NCBI GenBank assembly: GCA_041659545.1
Contig: JBAZYB010000070.1
Coordinates: forward strand, 1 to 17,305
Direction: 5' to 3'
Source: Hyphomicrobium_A sp041659545
Lineage (GTDB): Bacteria > Pseudomonadota > Alphaproteobacteria > Rhizobiales > Hyphomicrobiaceae
DNA length: 17,305 bases
Position numbers and translations under genes: made by a program. This document shows, piece by piece, positions 1 to 7,842 of this stretch. The number at the start of each line of letters is the position of its first letter. Within the stretch, counting starts at the first letter, position 1. A model generated the notes under the pieces. The model did not search any database. It saw nothing but the letters and a program-made list of their open reading frames with translations, and was not told the origin of the DNA.

Positions 1-184
1 GGTCAAGCGTGAGACCGGCGCCGTCGATGGGCGTAGCCGGCCCGAGCAGCGCATTGAATTGGGATTTGAAGTCGGCACTTTCCGTGGCCGGTGGTTCCGC
101 ACGTGCGGCGGAAACATGCCCGATCAGGGCGAGGAGGGCGACCGCGGTGCAGCCATCGAGAAGAAATGTTCGTCGGTCGAGCAA
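1..184 (-). CDS. SoxY-like thiosulfate/sulfur carrier, N-terminal part (cut by window edge)
   Basis: About 61 codons are visible on the minus strand; the rest lies beyond the left edge. The N-terminus reads as a Tat signal: a twin-arginine (LLDRRTFLL), a hydrophobic stretch and an A-R-A cleavage site, so the protein is probably exported to the periplasm. The mature start (FNALLGPATPIDGAGLTL) resembles the beginning of SoxY, the protein that carries sulfur intermediates on a C-terminal Gly-Gly-Cys arm in the Sox pathway; that arm is not visible here. The only standard start before the twin arginines is TTG (184-182), because an in-frame TGA lies about 15 codons upstream and no ATG or GTG falls between; a GGA lies about nine bases ahead. 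It is divergent from the flavoprotein gene, which supports a sulfur role. Alternatives are a SoxYZ-like carrier of a quinoprotein system or another Tat protein. Family assignment rests on a short stretch. Confidence 0.55.
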   Translation of the reverse strand, partial: MLDRRTFLLDGCTAVALLALIGHVSAARAEPPATESADFKSQFNALLGPATPIDGAGLTLD

Positions 185-236
185 GTTCTTTATTCCGTTT
201 TCGTCCTGTGGGTTCAGAAACTCGCTTCAGGGTCTA

Positions 237-266
237 TTGCCGGTCATGAGGCGTAAGGGCTACGAT
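237..266 (+). promoter_or_regulatory. Possible promoter for the fccB-type gene
   Basis: TTGCCG (237-242) and TACGAT (261-266) are separated by 18 bases and lie 37 bases before the ATG of the flavoprotein gene. They match three and four of six consensus bases for a housekeeping promoter. The site lies in the 118-base gap between two divergent genes, where promoters are expected. The call is by eye only. Confidence 0.25.
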
Positions 267-302
267 ACCGATAAGAACGGGCCGGCAACAAGGCATCAAA
301 AC

Positions 303-1619
303 ATGATCGATCGTAGGGAGTTCGTACGTGTTGCCGGGGGAGCGGCGCTGGCGACGACGGCAGGGGGACTGCTCCGCGCTCCGGCAATCGCCAAGGGCGC
401 CGCGAAGATCGTCATCGTCGGTGGTGGGGCGGGCGGCGGTACGGTTGCGCGTATTCTCAAGACTGAGGCCCCCAATCTCGATGTGACGATCGTCGAAAAG
501 CGTGCGGTCTACACCTCGTGCTTCAACTCGAACCACTTCTTCGGCGGTTTCCGCACCTTTGCGTCGCTGCAGCACAGCTATGACGGACTACGCAAGCTAG
601 GCATCAATGTCGTGACCGATACGGCGACCGGCATCGAGCCCGACACGAAGAGCGTGAAACTCGGCAGCGGCAGTACGCTCTCATACGACAGCCTCGTGCT
701 CTCGCCGGGGATCGATTTCAACTATGGGGCGATCGAGGGCTATTCGGTGGAAGCGGCGCAGATCATGCCGCACGCCTGGAAGGCAGGCCCGCAGACTTTG
801 CTGCTGATGCAGCAACTGCAGTCGATGGAGGATGGCGGCACCGTTATCATGACGGTCCCGGGGAATCCTTATCGGTGTCCGCCGGGTCCTTACGAGCGCG
901 CGTGCATGATCGCGCATTACCTCAAGACGCATAAGCCGAAGTCGAAGCTGGTCATCTTCGATGCCAAGCCGACTTTCTCGAAGCAGGGTGCCTTCGAGGA
1001 AGCGTTCGAGAAGTACTATGCCGGCATCATCGACCTGAACCTTACCAACGAGATCGACGACTTCCGCGTCGTGCGCGTCGACCCCAAGACGCTCGAGGTG
1101 GAGACGGCGTCAGGCACCAAGCTCAAGGGCGCAGTCGTCAATGTGATTCCGCCGCAGACCGCTGGCGACATCGCTATCGCCGCCGGCTGCGCGGACAAGG
1201 GCTGGTGTCCGATCGATCCGCGCAACTTCAAATCGACCCTGGCGAGCGACATCTACGTCCTCGGGGATGCGTCGATAGCCAACGACATGCCGAAGTCGGC
1301 CTATTCGGCCAACAGCCAGGGCCGGGTCGTGGCGGGTGACATTTTGGCTGCGGTCGCGGGTGAAGATCCTGTCGCGGCGCGCTATCGCAACACGTGCTGG
1401 TCGCTGCTGGCTGCGGAGGACAGTATCAAGATCGGTGCGGACTATACGCCCGGCGAAAAGGACGGCCATCCATTCCTCTCCCCGCATGGTTCTTTCGTGT
1501 CGCAGAAGGGTGAAAGCGCCGAGATGCGCCGCCAAAACTACGCTGAGGGTCTGGCCTGGTATCACGCGATCATCGCGGACGCTTTCAACGACAACACGGC
1601 GCTGGTCCACAAAGGCTGA
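303..1619 (+). CDS. fccB: Sulfide dehydrogenase flavoprotein subunit (FccB/SoxF family)
   Basis: A 438-residue FAD enzyme of the flavocytochrome c sulfide dehydrogenase family, which oxidises sulfide in the periplasm and passes electrons to a c-type cytochrome. The N-terminus is a Tat signal (MIDRREFVRVAGG, cleavage near A-I-A at residue 30). A dinucleotide-binding GGGAGGG follows at residues 40-46. Cys73 in YTSCF matches the family's covalent FAD cysteine. Cys192 in YRCPPGPYER and Cys302 in GWCPID match the redox-active pair. DIYVLGDASIAN and SAYSANSQGRVVA are typical of the FAD-binding end. I chose the ATG at 303 because the Tat motif starts there and AAGG sits nine bases upstream; the frame is open further upstream but that overlaps the divergent SoxY-like gene. 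The usual cytochrome partner (FccA/SoxE) is not in the window, so the electron acceptor is unknown. Confidence 0.9.
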   Translation: MIDRREFVRVAGGAALATTAGGLLRAPAIAKGAAKIVIVGGGAGGGTVARILKTEAPNLDVTIVEKRAVYTSCFNSNHFFGGFRTFASLQHSYDGLRKLGINVVTDTATGIEPDTKSVKLGSGSTLSYDSLVLSPGIDFNYGAIEGYSVEAAQIMPHAWKAGPQTLLLMQQLQSMEDGGTVIMTVPGNPYRCPPGPYERACMIAHYLKTHKPKSKLVIFDAKPTFSKQGAFEEAFEKYYAGIIDLNLTNEIDDFRVVRVDPKTLEVETASGTKLKGAVVNVIPPQTAGDIAIAAGCADKGWCPIDPRNFKSTLASDIYVLGDASIANDMPKSAYSANSQGRVVAGDILAAVAGEDPVAARYRNTCWSLLAAEDSIKIGADYTPGEKDGHPFLSPHGSFVSQKGESAEMRRQNYAEGLAWYHAIIADAFNDNTALVHKG

Positions 1620-1620
1620 C

Positions 1621-1635
1621 GGGCAGAGGCTGCCC
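1621..1635 (+). terminator. Short hairpin after the flavoprotein gene, weak terminator candidate
   Basis: GGGCAG-AGG-CTGCCC forms a perfect six-pair stem with a three-base loop directly after the TGA stop. No T-run follows, so it is at best a weak or factor-assisted terminator or a 3'-end stabilising hairpin. Confidence 0.3.
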
Positions 1636-1697
1636 CAGGGCTGGCGAACACTGCTCAAATAAGGGGTGTCGATCTCAGTCTTACGCGCAACTCAAAA

Positions 1698-1730
1698 GCG
1701 CTATACTGGGGTCTCGATCCCATATACAGC
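1698..1730 (+). promoter_or_regulatory. Candidate fadE promoter element: TATACT within GCGCTATACTG, plus imperfect dyad
   Basis: The 11-base GCGCTATACTG (1698-1708) contains TATACT, a good -10 hexamer, and recurs exactly on the minus strand upstream of fadD. No convincing -35 stands 16-18 bases before it. It overlaps the left half of an imperfect dyad: GCTATACTGGG (1700-1710) faces CCCATATACAGC (1719-1730), which could be an operator. Transcription from here would give a leader of about 150 bases before fadE. All of this is visual inference. Confidence 0.3.
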
Positions 1731-1863
1731 GGCCGAGGCCGTTCGTTTGACACATTTGGCACGCTTGGAAAGCCCGCATTGAGCTTAACGCCAATGCAAT
1801 GTGCCGTACGTTAGGTTGCGTCTGAATTGACCCGGCCAAGGTACGACAGCGGAGGCAAAAGTC

Positions 1864-4353
1864 ATGGTCGAACTCCTGTTCTGCGTCGCGCTTCTGGCCG
1901 GCACGCTCGCGCTGGGTATGTATAGGCCGCCGTTGTGGGGCTGGGCCGCCGCCCTGGCCGTCGCCGCACTGGTCTGGCAATCGAGCGCCGTGCACGGCAG
2001 CGCTTCGTTGTTTGGCTTCATCCTCTGGGTGTTCGCGGCCGGCTTTGCCCTGCTCACCATTCCCGGACTGCGCCGCGATTATCTGAGTGCGCGCCTTCTG
2101 AAGGTCGTGCGCGGCACGCTGCCTAAGGTCTCCGATACAGAGCAGCAGGCACTGGATGCCGGCACCATCGGTTTTGATGCGGAGTTGTTTTCCGGCACAC
2201 CCGACTGGAACAAGCTGCGCAGCATCGCGCCCGTGGTTCTGACGCCTGAAGAGCAGGCGTTTCTCGATGGCCCGACGGAGGAGCTGTGCCGGCTCGTCGA
2301 TGACTGGAAGGTTCGCCATCAGCAGCGCGACATTCCCGATGACATCTGGGACTTCGTAAAGTCGCGCGGCTTCCTGGGGATGCTGATCTCCAAGGAGCAC
2401 GGCGGCCTGGGGTTTTCACCGCAGGCTCAGTCGCTGATCATCGGCAAGATTTCCTCGCGCTCGCCGGATGTGTCCATCGTCGTCATGGTGCCCAACTCGC
2501 TTGGCCCAGGCGAACTGATCGAGAAGTACGGTACGGAGCAACAGAAGCGCTATTACCTGCCGCGACTCGCCAGGGGCGAAGAGGTGCCTTGCTTTGCGCT
2601 TACCGGGCCGACATCGGGTTCGGACGCGGCGACGATGCGCGACATCGGCACGGTGATCCGCGGCCCGGACGGCCGTCCGGGAATCCGCCTGTCGTGGGAC
2701 AAGCGCTACATCACGCTGGGCCCGAAGGCGACCTTGCTGGGTTTGGCCTTCCGCCTGTTCGATCCAGACAACATTCTCGGCAAGGGCGACAATCTCGGCA
2801 TCACACTTGCGCTTATTCCGACGCGGCATCCCGGTGTGCAAATAGGCCGCCGGCATCTGCCGTCGGGCAGTGCATTCCCGAACGGCCCCAATTGGGGACG
2901 CGACGTTGTCATTCCGATCGACTGGGTGATCGGCGGCGAAGCCATGGCCGGACAGGGCTGGCGCATGCTGATGGAGTGTCTTGCCGCTGGTCGCGCCATT
3001 TCGCTGCCGTCGACCGCAACGGCGGGCTCCAAGGCGATGCTGCGCTATTCGAGTGCCTATGCCCGCCTGCGCAAGCAATTCGGGTTGCCGATTTCGCGGA
3101 TGGAAGGCATCGAGGAGCCGCTCGCCCGCCAAGTCGAAACGGCCTATGCGGCGGAGGCGGCGCGCGCGGTGACGGCGGCTATGGTGTCACGTGGCGAGCG
3201 CCCGTCGGTGATCTCAGCGCTAATGAAGTATCAGACGACCGAGCGCATGCGCCAAGCCGTCAACGACGCGTTTGATATCCACGGTGGGCGCGCCATTTGC
3301 GATGGTCCGTCGAACTACCTGCAGTCCGCCTATCAGATGGTTCCCATCGGCATCACGGTCGAAGGGGCCAATATCCTGACGCGGACGCTGATCACGTTCG
3401 CGCAAGGTGCGTTGCGCTCTCACCCCTATCTCCATCGCGAGATCAAGGCAGCTCAGGATCCTGATCGGGTGCGTAGCCTTGCGGCATTCGACCGGGCGTT
3501 CGGCGAGCATGTGTCGTTCACATTCGCCAATGCCTGCGGCGCTTTTTTCCATAACGTGACAGGTGCCCTTTTCGCTCCCGCTCCGGAGAAGGCGTTCGAT
3601 ACTGCCAACTGGTACCGTCAGCTGGCGCGCTCGGCGCGCAGCTTCGCTTTCGTGGCCGATGTCAGCGTCGCGACGCTGGGCGGCGGCCTGAAGACGAAGC
3701 AGAAGATTGCCGGCAGGCTCGCCGATGCCTTGGCGGAGCTTTATATCCTCGCCTGTGTTTTGAAGCGCTATGAGGACGACGGGCGGCTGTCGAGTGATCG
3801 CGCCTTTGTAGATCTGGCGGCAACGAATGGACTTTATCGGTTCCAGGAGGCGCTGCGCGGCGTCGTCGACAACTTCCCTGTTCCAGCAGCACGATGGGCG
3901 ATGCGGATCGTGGCTTTCCCGCTTGGTGCGCGTCATCGGCCGGCTTCGGACGTGCTCGGGCATCGCGCCGTCAAGCTGCTGATGGAGGCCCCAGAGGTGC
4001 GCGATCGGCTGACGCGCTACATCTACGTGTCCAAGAACGGCGATGATCCGACGGGATTGCTCGAGGTTGCCTTCAAGAAGGCGATTGCGGCCGAGGCGGC
4101 GGAGAAGAAGCTCGACCGTGCTATCCGTTCGGGAGAGTTGAGCCGCTATCACGGCATCGACTGGATCGGCGAGGCGATCGACAAGGGCATTGTGACGGAG
4201 AGCGAAGGGCAGCAGTTGCGCGAACTCGAGGCGCTTACAGCCCGCGTCATTGCCGTAGACCATTTCGATGCCGCTGCGGTGAAGCCCAACTATCGGGGCA
4301 ATACCAGTGCGGTTGGAAATTCGCGCGGTCTCGGAGCCGCTGCCGCTGAATAG
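1864..4353 (+). CDS. fadE: Long-chain acyl-CoA dehydrogenase, FadE type
   Basis: An 829-residue protein that performs the first step of beta-oxidation, converting acyl-CoA to trans-2-enoyl-CoA with FAD; length and architecture match E. coli FadE (814 residues). The N-terminus has about three hydrophobic segments (residues 1-19, 24-40 and 50-68), consistent with an inner-membrane anchor. The FadE-specific stretch RSIAPVVLTPEEQAFLDGP follows, then the dehydrogenase core with VPNSLGPGELIEKYGT and GWRMLMECLAAGRAISLPS. The catalytic base is probably Glu500 in ITVEGANILTR. After it comes the long C-terminal extension typical of FadE (DVSVATLGGGLK, LKRYEDDGR). GGAGG lies eight bases before the ATG, fixing the start. 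It is the first gene of the likely operon fadE-fadJ-fadI-cfa. The electron acceptor, normally ETF, is not encoded here. Confidence 0.95.
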   Translation: MVELLFCVALLAGTLALGMYRPPLWGWAAALAVAALVWQSSAVHGSASLFGFILWVFAAGFALLTIPGLRRDYLSARLLKVVRGTLPKVSDTEQQALDAGTIGFDAELFSGTPDWNKLRSIAPVVLTPEEQAFLDGPTEELCRLVDDWKVRHQQRDIPDDIWDFVKSRGFLGMLISKEHGGLGFSPQAQSLIIGKISSRSPDVSIVVMVPNSLGPGELIEKYGTEQQKRYYLPRLARGEEVPCFALTGPTSGSDAATMRDIGTVIRGPDGRPGIRLSWDKRYITLGPKATLLGLAFRLFDPDNILGKGDNLGITLALIPTRHPGVQIGRRHLPSGSAFPNGPNWGRDVVIPIDWVIGGEAMAGQGWRMLMECLAAGRAISLPSTATAGSKAMLRYSSAYARLRKQFGLPISRMEGIEEPLARQVETAYAAEAARAVTAAMVSRGERPSVISALMKYQTTERMRQAVNDAFDIHGGRAICDGPSNYLQSAYQMVPIGITVEGANILTRTLITFAQGALRSHPYLHREIKAAQDPDRVRSLAAFDRAFGEHVSFTFANACGAFFHNVTGALFAPAPEKAFDTANWYRQLARSARSFAFVADVSVATLGGGLKTKQKIAGRLADALAELYILACVLKRYEDDGRLSSDRAFVDLAATNGLYRFQEALRGVVDNFPVPAARWAMRIVAFPLGARHRPASDVLGHRAVKLLMEAPEVRDRLTRYIYVSKNGDDPTGLLEVAFKKAIAAEAAEKKLDRAIRSGELSRYHGIDWIGEAIDKGIVTESEGQQLRELEALTARVIAVDHFDAAAVKPNYRGNTSAVGNSRGLGAAAAE

Positions 4354-4416
4354 GATCGACCGCAGGCTGGGTTAGTGCCGACCAAGGCAATACTCTGCCG
4401 CGTGAGAGGAGTAGCG

Positions 4417-6423
4417 ATGTTCAAGGCCGTTTCCCGCCCATTGCCGAATCTGAAGGACTGGCGCTTCACGATCGATCAGTGGGGCATTGCCTGGGCGGAG
4501 TTCGATCGCGAGGGCGAAAGCCAGAACGCGCTCGGGCAGCGTCCGCTGGAAGAACTCGGTGAAATCGTTGCCGAGGTCGAGAAAGGTGCCCGCGACACAT
4601 CGATCCGCGGACTGGTGATCATTTCCGGCAAGGAGCGCGGCTTTATCGTTGGCGCCGACATCCGCGAGTTTGCGGCGTTCAGGACCGAGACTGACGTCGT
4701 CGAGAAGCTGCGCCCGGTGACGGCGCTGTTCGATCGCATCGAGAGCCTTCCCGTTCCGGTTGTTTGCGCTATCAACGGGTTCTGTCTCGGTGGCGGTCTT
4801 GAGCTGGCACTCGCGTGTCACTATCGCATCGCGACACGCGATCCGAGCACCAAACTCGGGTTCCCCGAGGTGAAGCTCGGCATCTTCCCCGGCTTCAACG
4901 GCACGGCGCGGGCCATTCGGCAAGCCGGCGCACCTGCCGCCATGCAGGCGATGCTCACGGGGCGGATGCTGTCGGCGTCGGCGGCGCGCGGTATCGGATT
5001 GGTGGACCAGCTGGTCGATAGTCGCGGGGCTCTGCCGTGGGCCGCGCGCAAGGCGGTGATGCGCAAGCGCAAGTCGAAGCCGGCGGGGTTGCTGCACAGG
5101 CTACTGACACGGTGGCCGGCTCGCAATCTTCTGGCCAAGCGCCTGCGTGCCGAGGTTGGCAACAAGGTGCGCCCTTCGCATTACCCGGCGCCCTATCGCC
5201 TCATCGATCTGTTCGAGAGCTACGCCGGAAAAGAAGAGGCGATGAAGGCCGCCGAGACGCGCGCCTTTGCGCCGCTCATGGTCTCCGAGCAGTCAAAGAA
5301 TCTGCGGCGTGTTTTTTCGCTCTCTGAATTGCTGAAAGCCCAGGCGCCGAAGAAGCTCGCTTGGCGCCCACAGCGCGTGCACGTGATCGGTGCCGGTACC
5401 ATGGGTGCGGACATCGCCGGCTGGTGCGTCGCCGCCGGCATGGAGGTGACGCTGCAGGACGTGTCTCCCGAGCAAATCGCCAAAGGCATTGCCGCGCAGG
5501 GCAAACTATTTGGTCGCAGGTTGAAGACCAAGGCACAACGCGATGCCGCCAAAGCGCGCCTCATTGCGGACCCTAACGGCGAAGGCATCGGGCGTGCGGA
5601 CGTGGTCATCGAGGCCATCGTCGAGAAGTTGGACATCAAGCGGCGGGTGCTTTCCGATGTGGAAGGCAAGCTGAAGCCGGGCGCCGTGCTCGCTACCAAT
5701 ACGTCCTCACTGCAGATCGAGGATATCGCTGCAGGGCTTGCCGACCCTGGCCGGCTCATCGGGTTGCATTTCTTCAACCCGGTGTCGCTCATGCCGCTCG
5801 TCGAGGTGGTGCGCGGCGCGCAGTCGCGCGAGGACGAGGTCAAGCGCGGGGCGGCGTTCGTCACCGCGATCGACAAGTTGCCGCTGATCACCAAGAGCAT
5901 TCCCGGATTCCTCGTCAACCGCGTGCTGACGCCATACATGTTCGGCGCGATGAAGCGTCTGGAGGAGGGCGAGGACAAGGAAAGCATCGACGAAGCGGCG
6001 CGGGCCTTCGGCATGCCGATGGGGCCCATCGAACTGGCGGACACCGTCGGGCTCGATGTATGCGCGCACGTCGCGAAAATCCTCAACTATCCGTCGCAGG
6101 GGTCAGCCCTCGAACGGCTGGTGGTGGAGGGTAAGCTCGGCAAGAAGTCCGGTGAGGGTTTCTACCTATGGAAGGACGGCCGACCGTCCAGGTTCGGCCG
6201 CAGGACTGAAAAGAAAGAGATGGAGGCGCTGGGCGCCGAACTCATCAAGCCGCTGATCGAGGAGGCACAGAAGTGCCTCGACGCGGGAATCGTCGAGAAC
6301 GCCGACCTTGTCGATGCCGGCGTCATCTTTGGGACAGGGTTCGCGCCGTTCCGCGGTGGTCCACTCCACTACAAGGCAGCGCAGAATCCGGCAGTCCCCG
6401 CACCGGCAGCGGCGGCAGAGTAG
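4417..6423 (+). CDS. fadJ: Fatty-acid oxidation complex alpha subunit (enoyl-CoA hydratase / 3-hydroxyacyl-CoA dehydrogenase)
   Basis: A 668-residue bifunctional enzyme that hydrates enoyl-CoA and oxidises L-3-hydroxyacyl-CoA with NAD+. The crotonase domain (about 1-200) keeps the oxyanion-hole stretch FIVGADIREF and both catalytic glutamates, Glu129 in GGLELALAC and Glu151 in LGFPEVKLG. The dehydrogenase domain has the NAD fold VIGAGTMGADIAG (GxGxxG at 325-330), NTSSL, and catalytic His451 in GLHFFNPVSLMPLVEVV. The motifs resemble FadJ more than FadB. It is about 45 residues shorter than E. coli FadJ (714). GAGAGGAG lies five bases before the ATG at 4417; a GTG at 4375 in the same frame lacks this support. 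It sits 63 bases after fadE and 21 bases before the thiolase, as expected for alpha and beta subunits of one complex. Confidence 0.92.
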   Translation: MFKAVSRPLPNLKDWRFTIDQWGIAWAEFDREGESQNALGQRPLEELGEIVAEVEKGARDTSIRGLVIISGKERGFIVGADIREFAAFRTETDVVEKLRPVTALFDRIESLPVPVVCAINGFCLGGGLELALACHYRIATRDPSTKLGFPEVKLGIFPGFNGTARAIRQAGAPAAMQAMLTGRMLSASAARGIGLVDQLVDSRGALPWAARKAVMRKRKSKPAGLLHRLLTRWPARNLLAKRLRAEVGNKVRPSHYPAPYRLIDLFESYAGKEEAMKAAETRAFAPLMVSEQSKNLRRVFSLSELLKAQAPKKLAWRPQRVHVIGAGTMGADIAGWCVAAGMEVTLQDVSPEQIAKGIAAQGKLFGRRLKTKAQRDAAKARLIADPNGEGIGRADVVIEAIVEKLDIKRRVLSDVEGKLKPGAVLATNTSSLQIEDIAAGLADPGRLIGLHFFNPVSLMPLVEVVRGAQSREDEVKRGAAFVTAIDKLPLITKSIPGFLVNRVLTPYMFGAMKRLEEGEDKESIDEAARAFGMPMGPIELADTVGLDVCAHVAKILNYPSQGSALERLVVEGKLGKKSGEGFYLWKDGRPSRFGRRTEKKEMEALGAELIKPLIEEAQKCLDAGIVENADLVDAGVIFGTGFAPFRGGPLHYKAAQNPAVPAPAAAAE

Positions 6424-6444
6424 CGAAGAAAGAGGCAGCTCGAG

Positions 6445-7749
6445 ATGCAACGTTTCCTGAGGCGCGTCGCGGTCATTGGCGGAGCACGCATTCCCTTCTG
6501 CCGCTCCAACACGCTCTATGCCGATCTGTCGAACCTCGACTTGATGACCGGGGCGCTGAACGCGCTCGTCGATCGCTACGACCTGAAGGGGCAGCATATC
6601 GACGAAGTGGTGGGTGGCGCCGTCATCACCCACTCGAAGGACTTCAATCTTACGCGCGAAGCGGTGTTGGGGACGCGGCTTGCGCCTTCGACGCCGGGGA
6701 TCACCATGACGCAGGCGTGCGGGACGAGCCTTCAGGGGGCGCTCGGCAGCGCGGCCAAGATCGCGGTCGGCGATATCGACTGCGCGATTGCTGTTGGCTC
6801 CGACACCACGTCGGATGCGCCCATCGTAGTGTCGAAGAAGCTGGCACAACGTCTCATCAAGCTCGGCCAGCAGAAGACGTTTCTCGACAAGCTGAAGCTG
6901 TTCAAAGGGTTTGGGCCGGGCGAGCTCGTGCCAAGCGCTCCCGCGAACGCCGAGCCGCGCACCGGCTTGTCCATGGGCGAGCACGCGGAGCTGATGGCCC
7001 AGGAATGGGACATCACCCGCGCCGAGCAGGATGCGTTCGCGCTCGACAGCCACCAGAAGGCAGCTGAGGCTTACCGCTCGGGCTATATGGACGACATTGT
7101 CACGCCGATTGCCGGTGTCTTCCGCGACAATAACATTCGCGTCGATGCGACGGTGGAAAAGCTGGCGATGCTGAAAACCGCGTTTGAAAAGGGTGAGCGC
7201 GGTACCCTGACCGCAGCCAACTCAACACCGCTCACCGACGGCGCTGCCGCCGTGCTGCTCGCCTCGGAAGATTGGGCAGCCAAGCATGGGCTCCCGGTGC
7301 AGGCGTACATCACCTATTCGCAGACGGCGGCCAACGATTTTGTCGGCGGCGATGGGCTGTTGATGGCACCGACGATTGCGGTTTCCAAGATGCTCGAGCG
7401 CGCCGGTCTGCAGCTGCAGGACTTTGATTTCTACGAGATCCACGAGGCGTTCGCCGCGCAAGTGCTGGCGACGCTGAAAGCCTGGGAAGATCCTGTCTAC
7501 TGTAAGGAAGTGCTTGGGCGCGCCGAACCGATGGGATCGATCGACAGGGCCAAGCTCAATGTGCACGGCTCATCGATTGCGGTGGGGCATCCGTTCGCGG
7601 CGACGGGCGCCCGCATCCTCGGCAATCTCGGCAAATTGTTGTCGGGGCATCATGGTCGGGGGCTCATCTCCATCTGCACGGCGGGTGGGATGGGCGTTGC
7701 CGCTATTCTCGAATCGAAGGACGCCGCCGAGTTGCACCAGGCTGCTTAA
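6445..7749 (+). CDS. fadI: 3-ketoacyl-CoA thiolase, FadI type (beta subunit)
   Basis: A 434-residue thiolase, close to E. coli FadI (436 residues) and longer than FadA. It cleaves 3-ketoacyl-CoA with CoA to release acetyl-CoA. The acyl-accepting nucleophile is Cys92 in TQACGTSLQ. The activating residues are His333 in EIHEAFAAQ, His382 in AVGHPFAATGARI, and Cys411 in ICTAGGMG. Blocks such as VSKKLAQRLIKL, NNIR and TLTAANSTPLTDGAA are shared with FadI from memory of that family. AGAGG lies about nine bases before the ATG. It follows the alpha subunit by 21 bases, so the two products probably assemble as a FadJ/FadI-like complex. Confidence 0.93.
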   Translation: MQRFLRRVAVIGGARIPFCRSNTLYADLSNLDLMTGALNALVDRYDLKGQHIDEVVGGAVITHSKDFNLTREAVLGTRLAPSTPGITMTQACGTSLQGALGSAAKIAVGDIDCAIAVGSDTTSDAPIVVSKKLAQRLIKLGQQKTFLDKLKLFKGFGPGELVPSAPANAEPRTGLSMGEHAELMAQEWDITRAEQDAFALDSHQKAAEAYRSGYMDDIVTPIAGVFRDNNIRVDATVEKLAMLKTAFEKGERGTLTAANSTPLTDGAAAVLLASEDWAAKHGLPVQAYITYSQTAANDFVGGDGLLMAPTIAVSKMLERAGLQLQDFDFYEIHEAFAAQVLATLKAWEDPVYCKEVLGRAEPMGSIDRAKLNVHGSSIAVGHPFAATGARILGNLGKLLSGHHGRGLISICTAGGMGVAAILESKDAAELHQAA

Positions 7750-7842
7750 CGGGCCGCACAGTGTCCCAGTGCCCTCGCCTCTCGACAGCGGCGGGAAGGT
7801 ATGCGAGCACCGCGGGCGAGAGCAACGCGGGGCGCATCCGGC

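Noticed and set aside
9..302. In-frame N-terminal extension of the flavoprotein from an upstream ATG at 9
   Set aside because: It would overlap the divergent SoxY-like gene, and the Tat signal with a Shine-Dalgarno begins at 303.
1747..1752. Perfect TTGACA as a -35 for fadE
   Set aside because: No -10-like hexamer lies 16-18 bases downstream; the position reads AAGCCC or similar.
3220..4263. 347-codon open frame on the minus strand inside fadE
   Set aside because: It lies antisense to a strongly conserved gene in GC-rich DNA, and its translation is Arg/His-rich with no family resemblance.
4375..4416. GTG start 14 codons upstream of the fadJ-like gene
   Set aside because: The ATG at 4417 has GAGAGGAG at good spacing and begins the conserved protein; the extra residues are not family-like.
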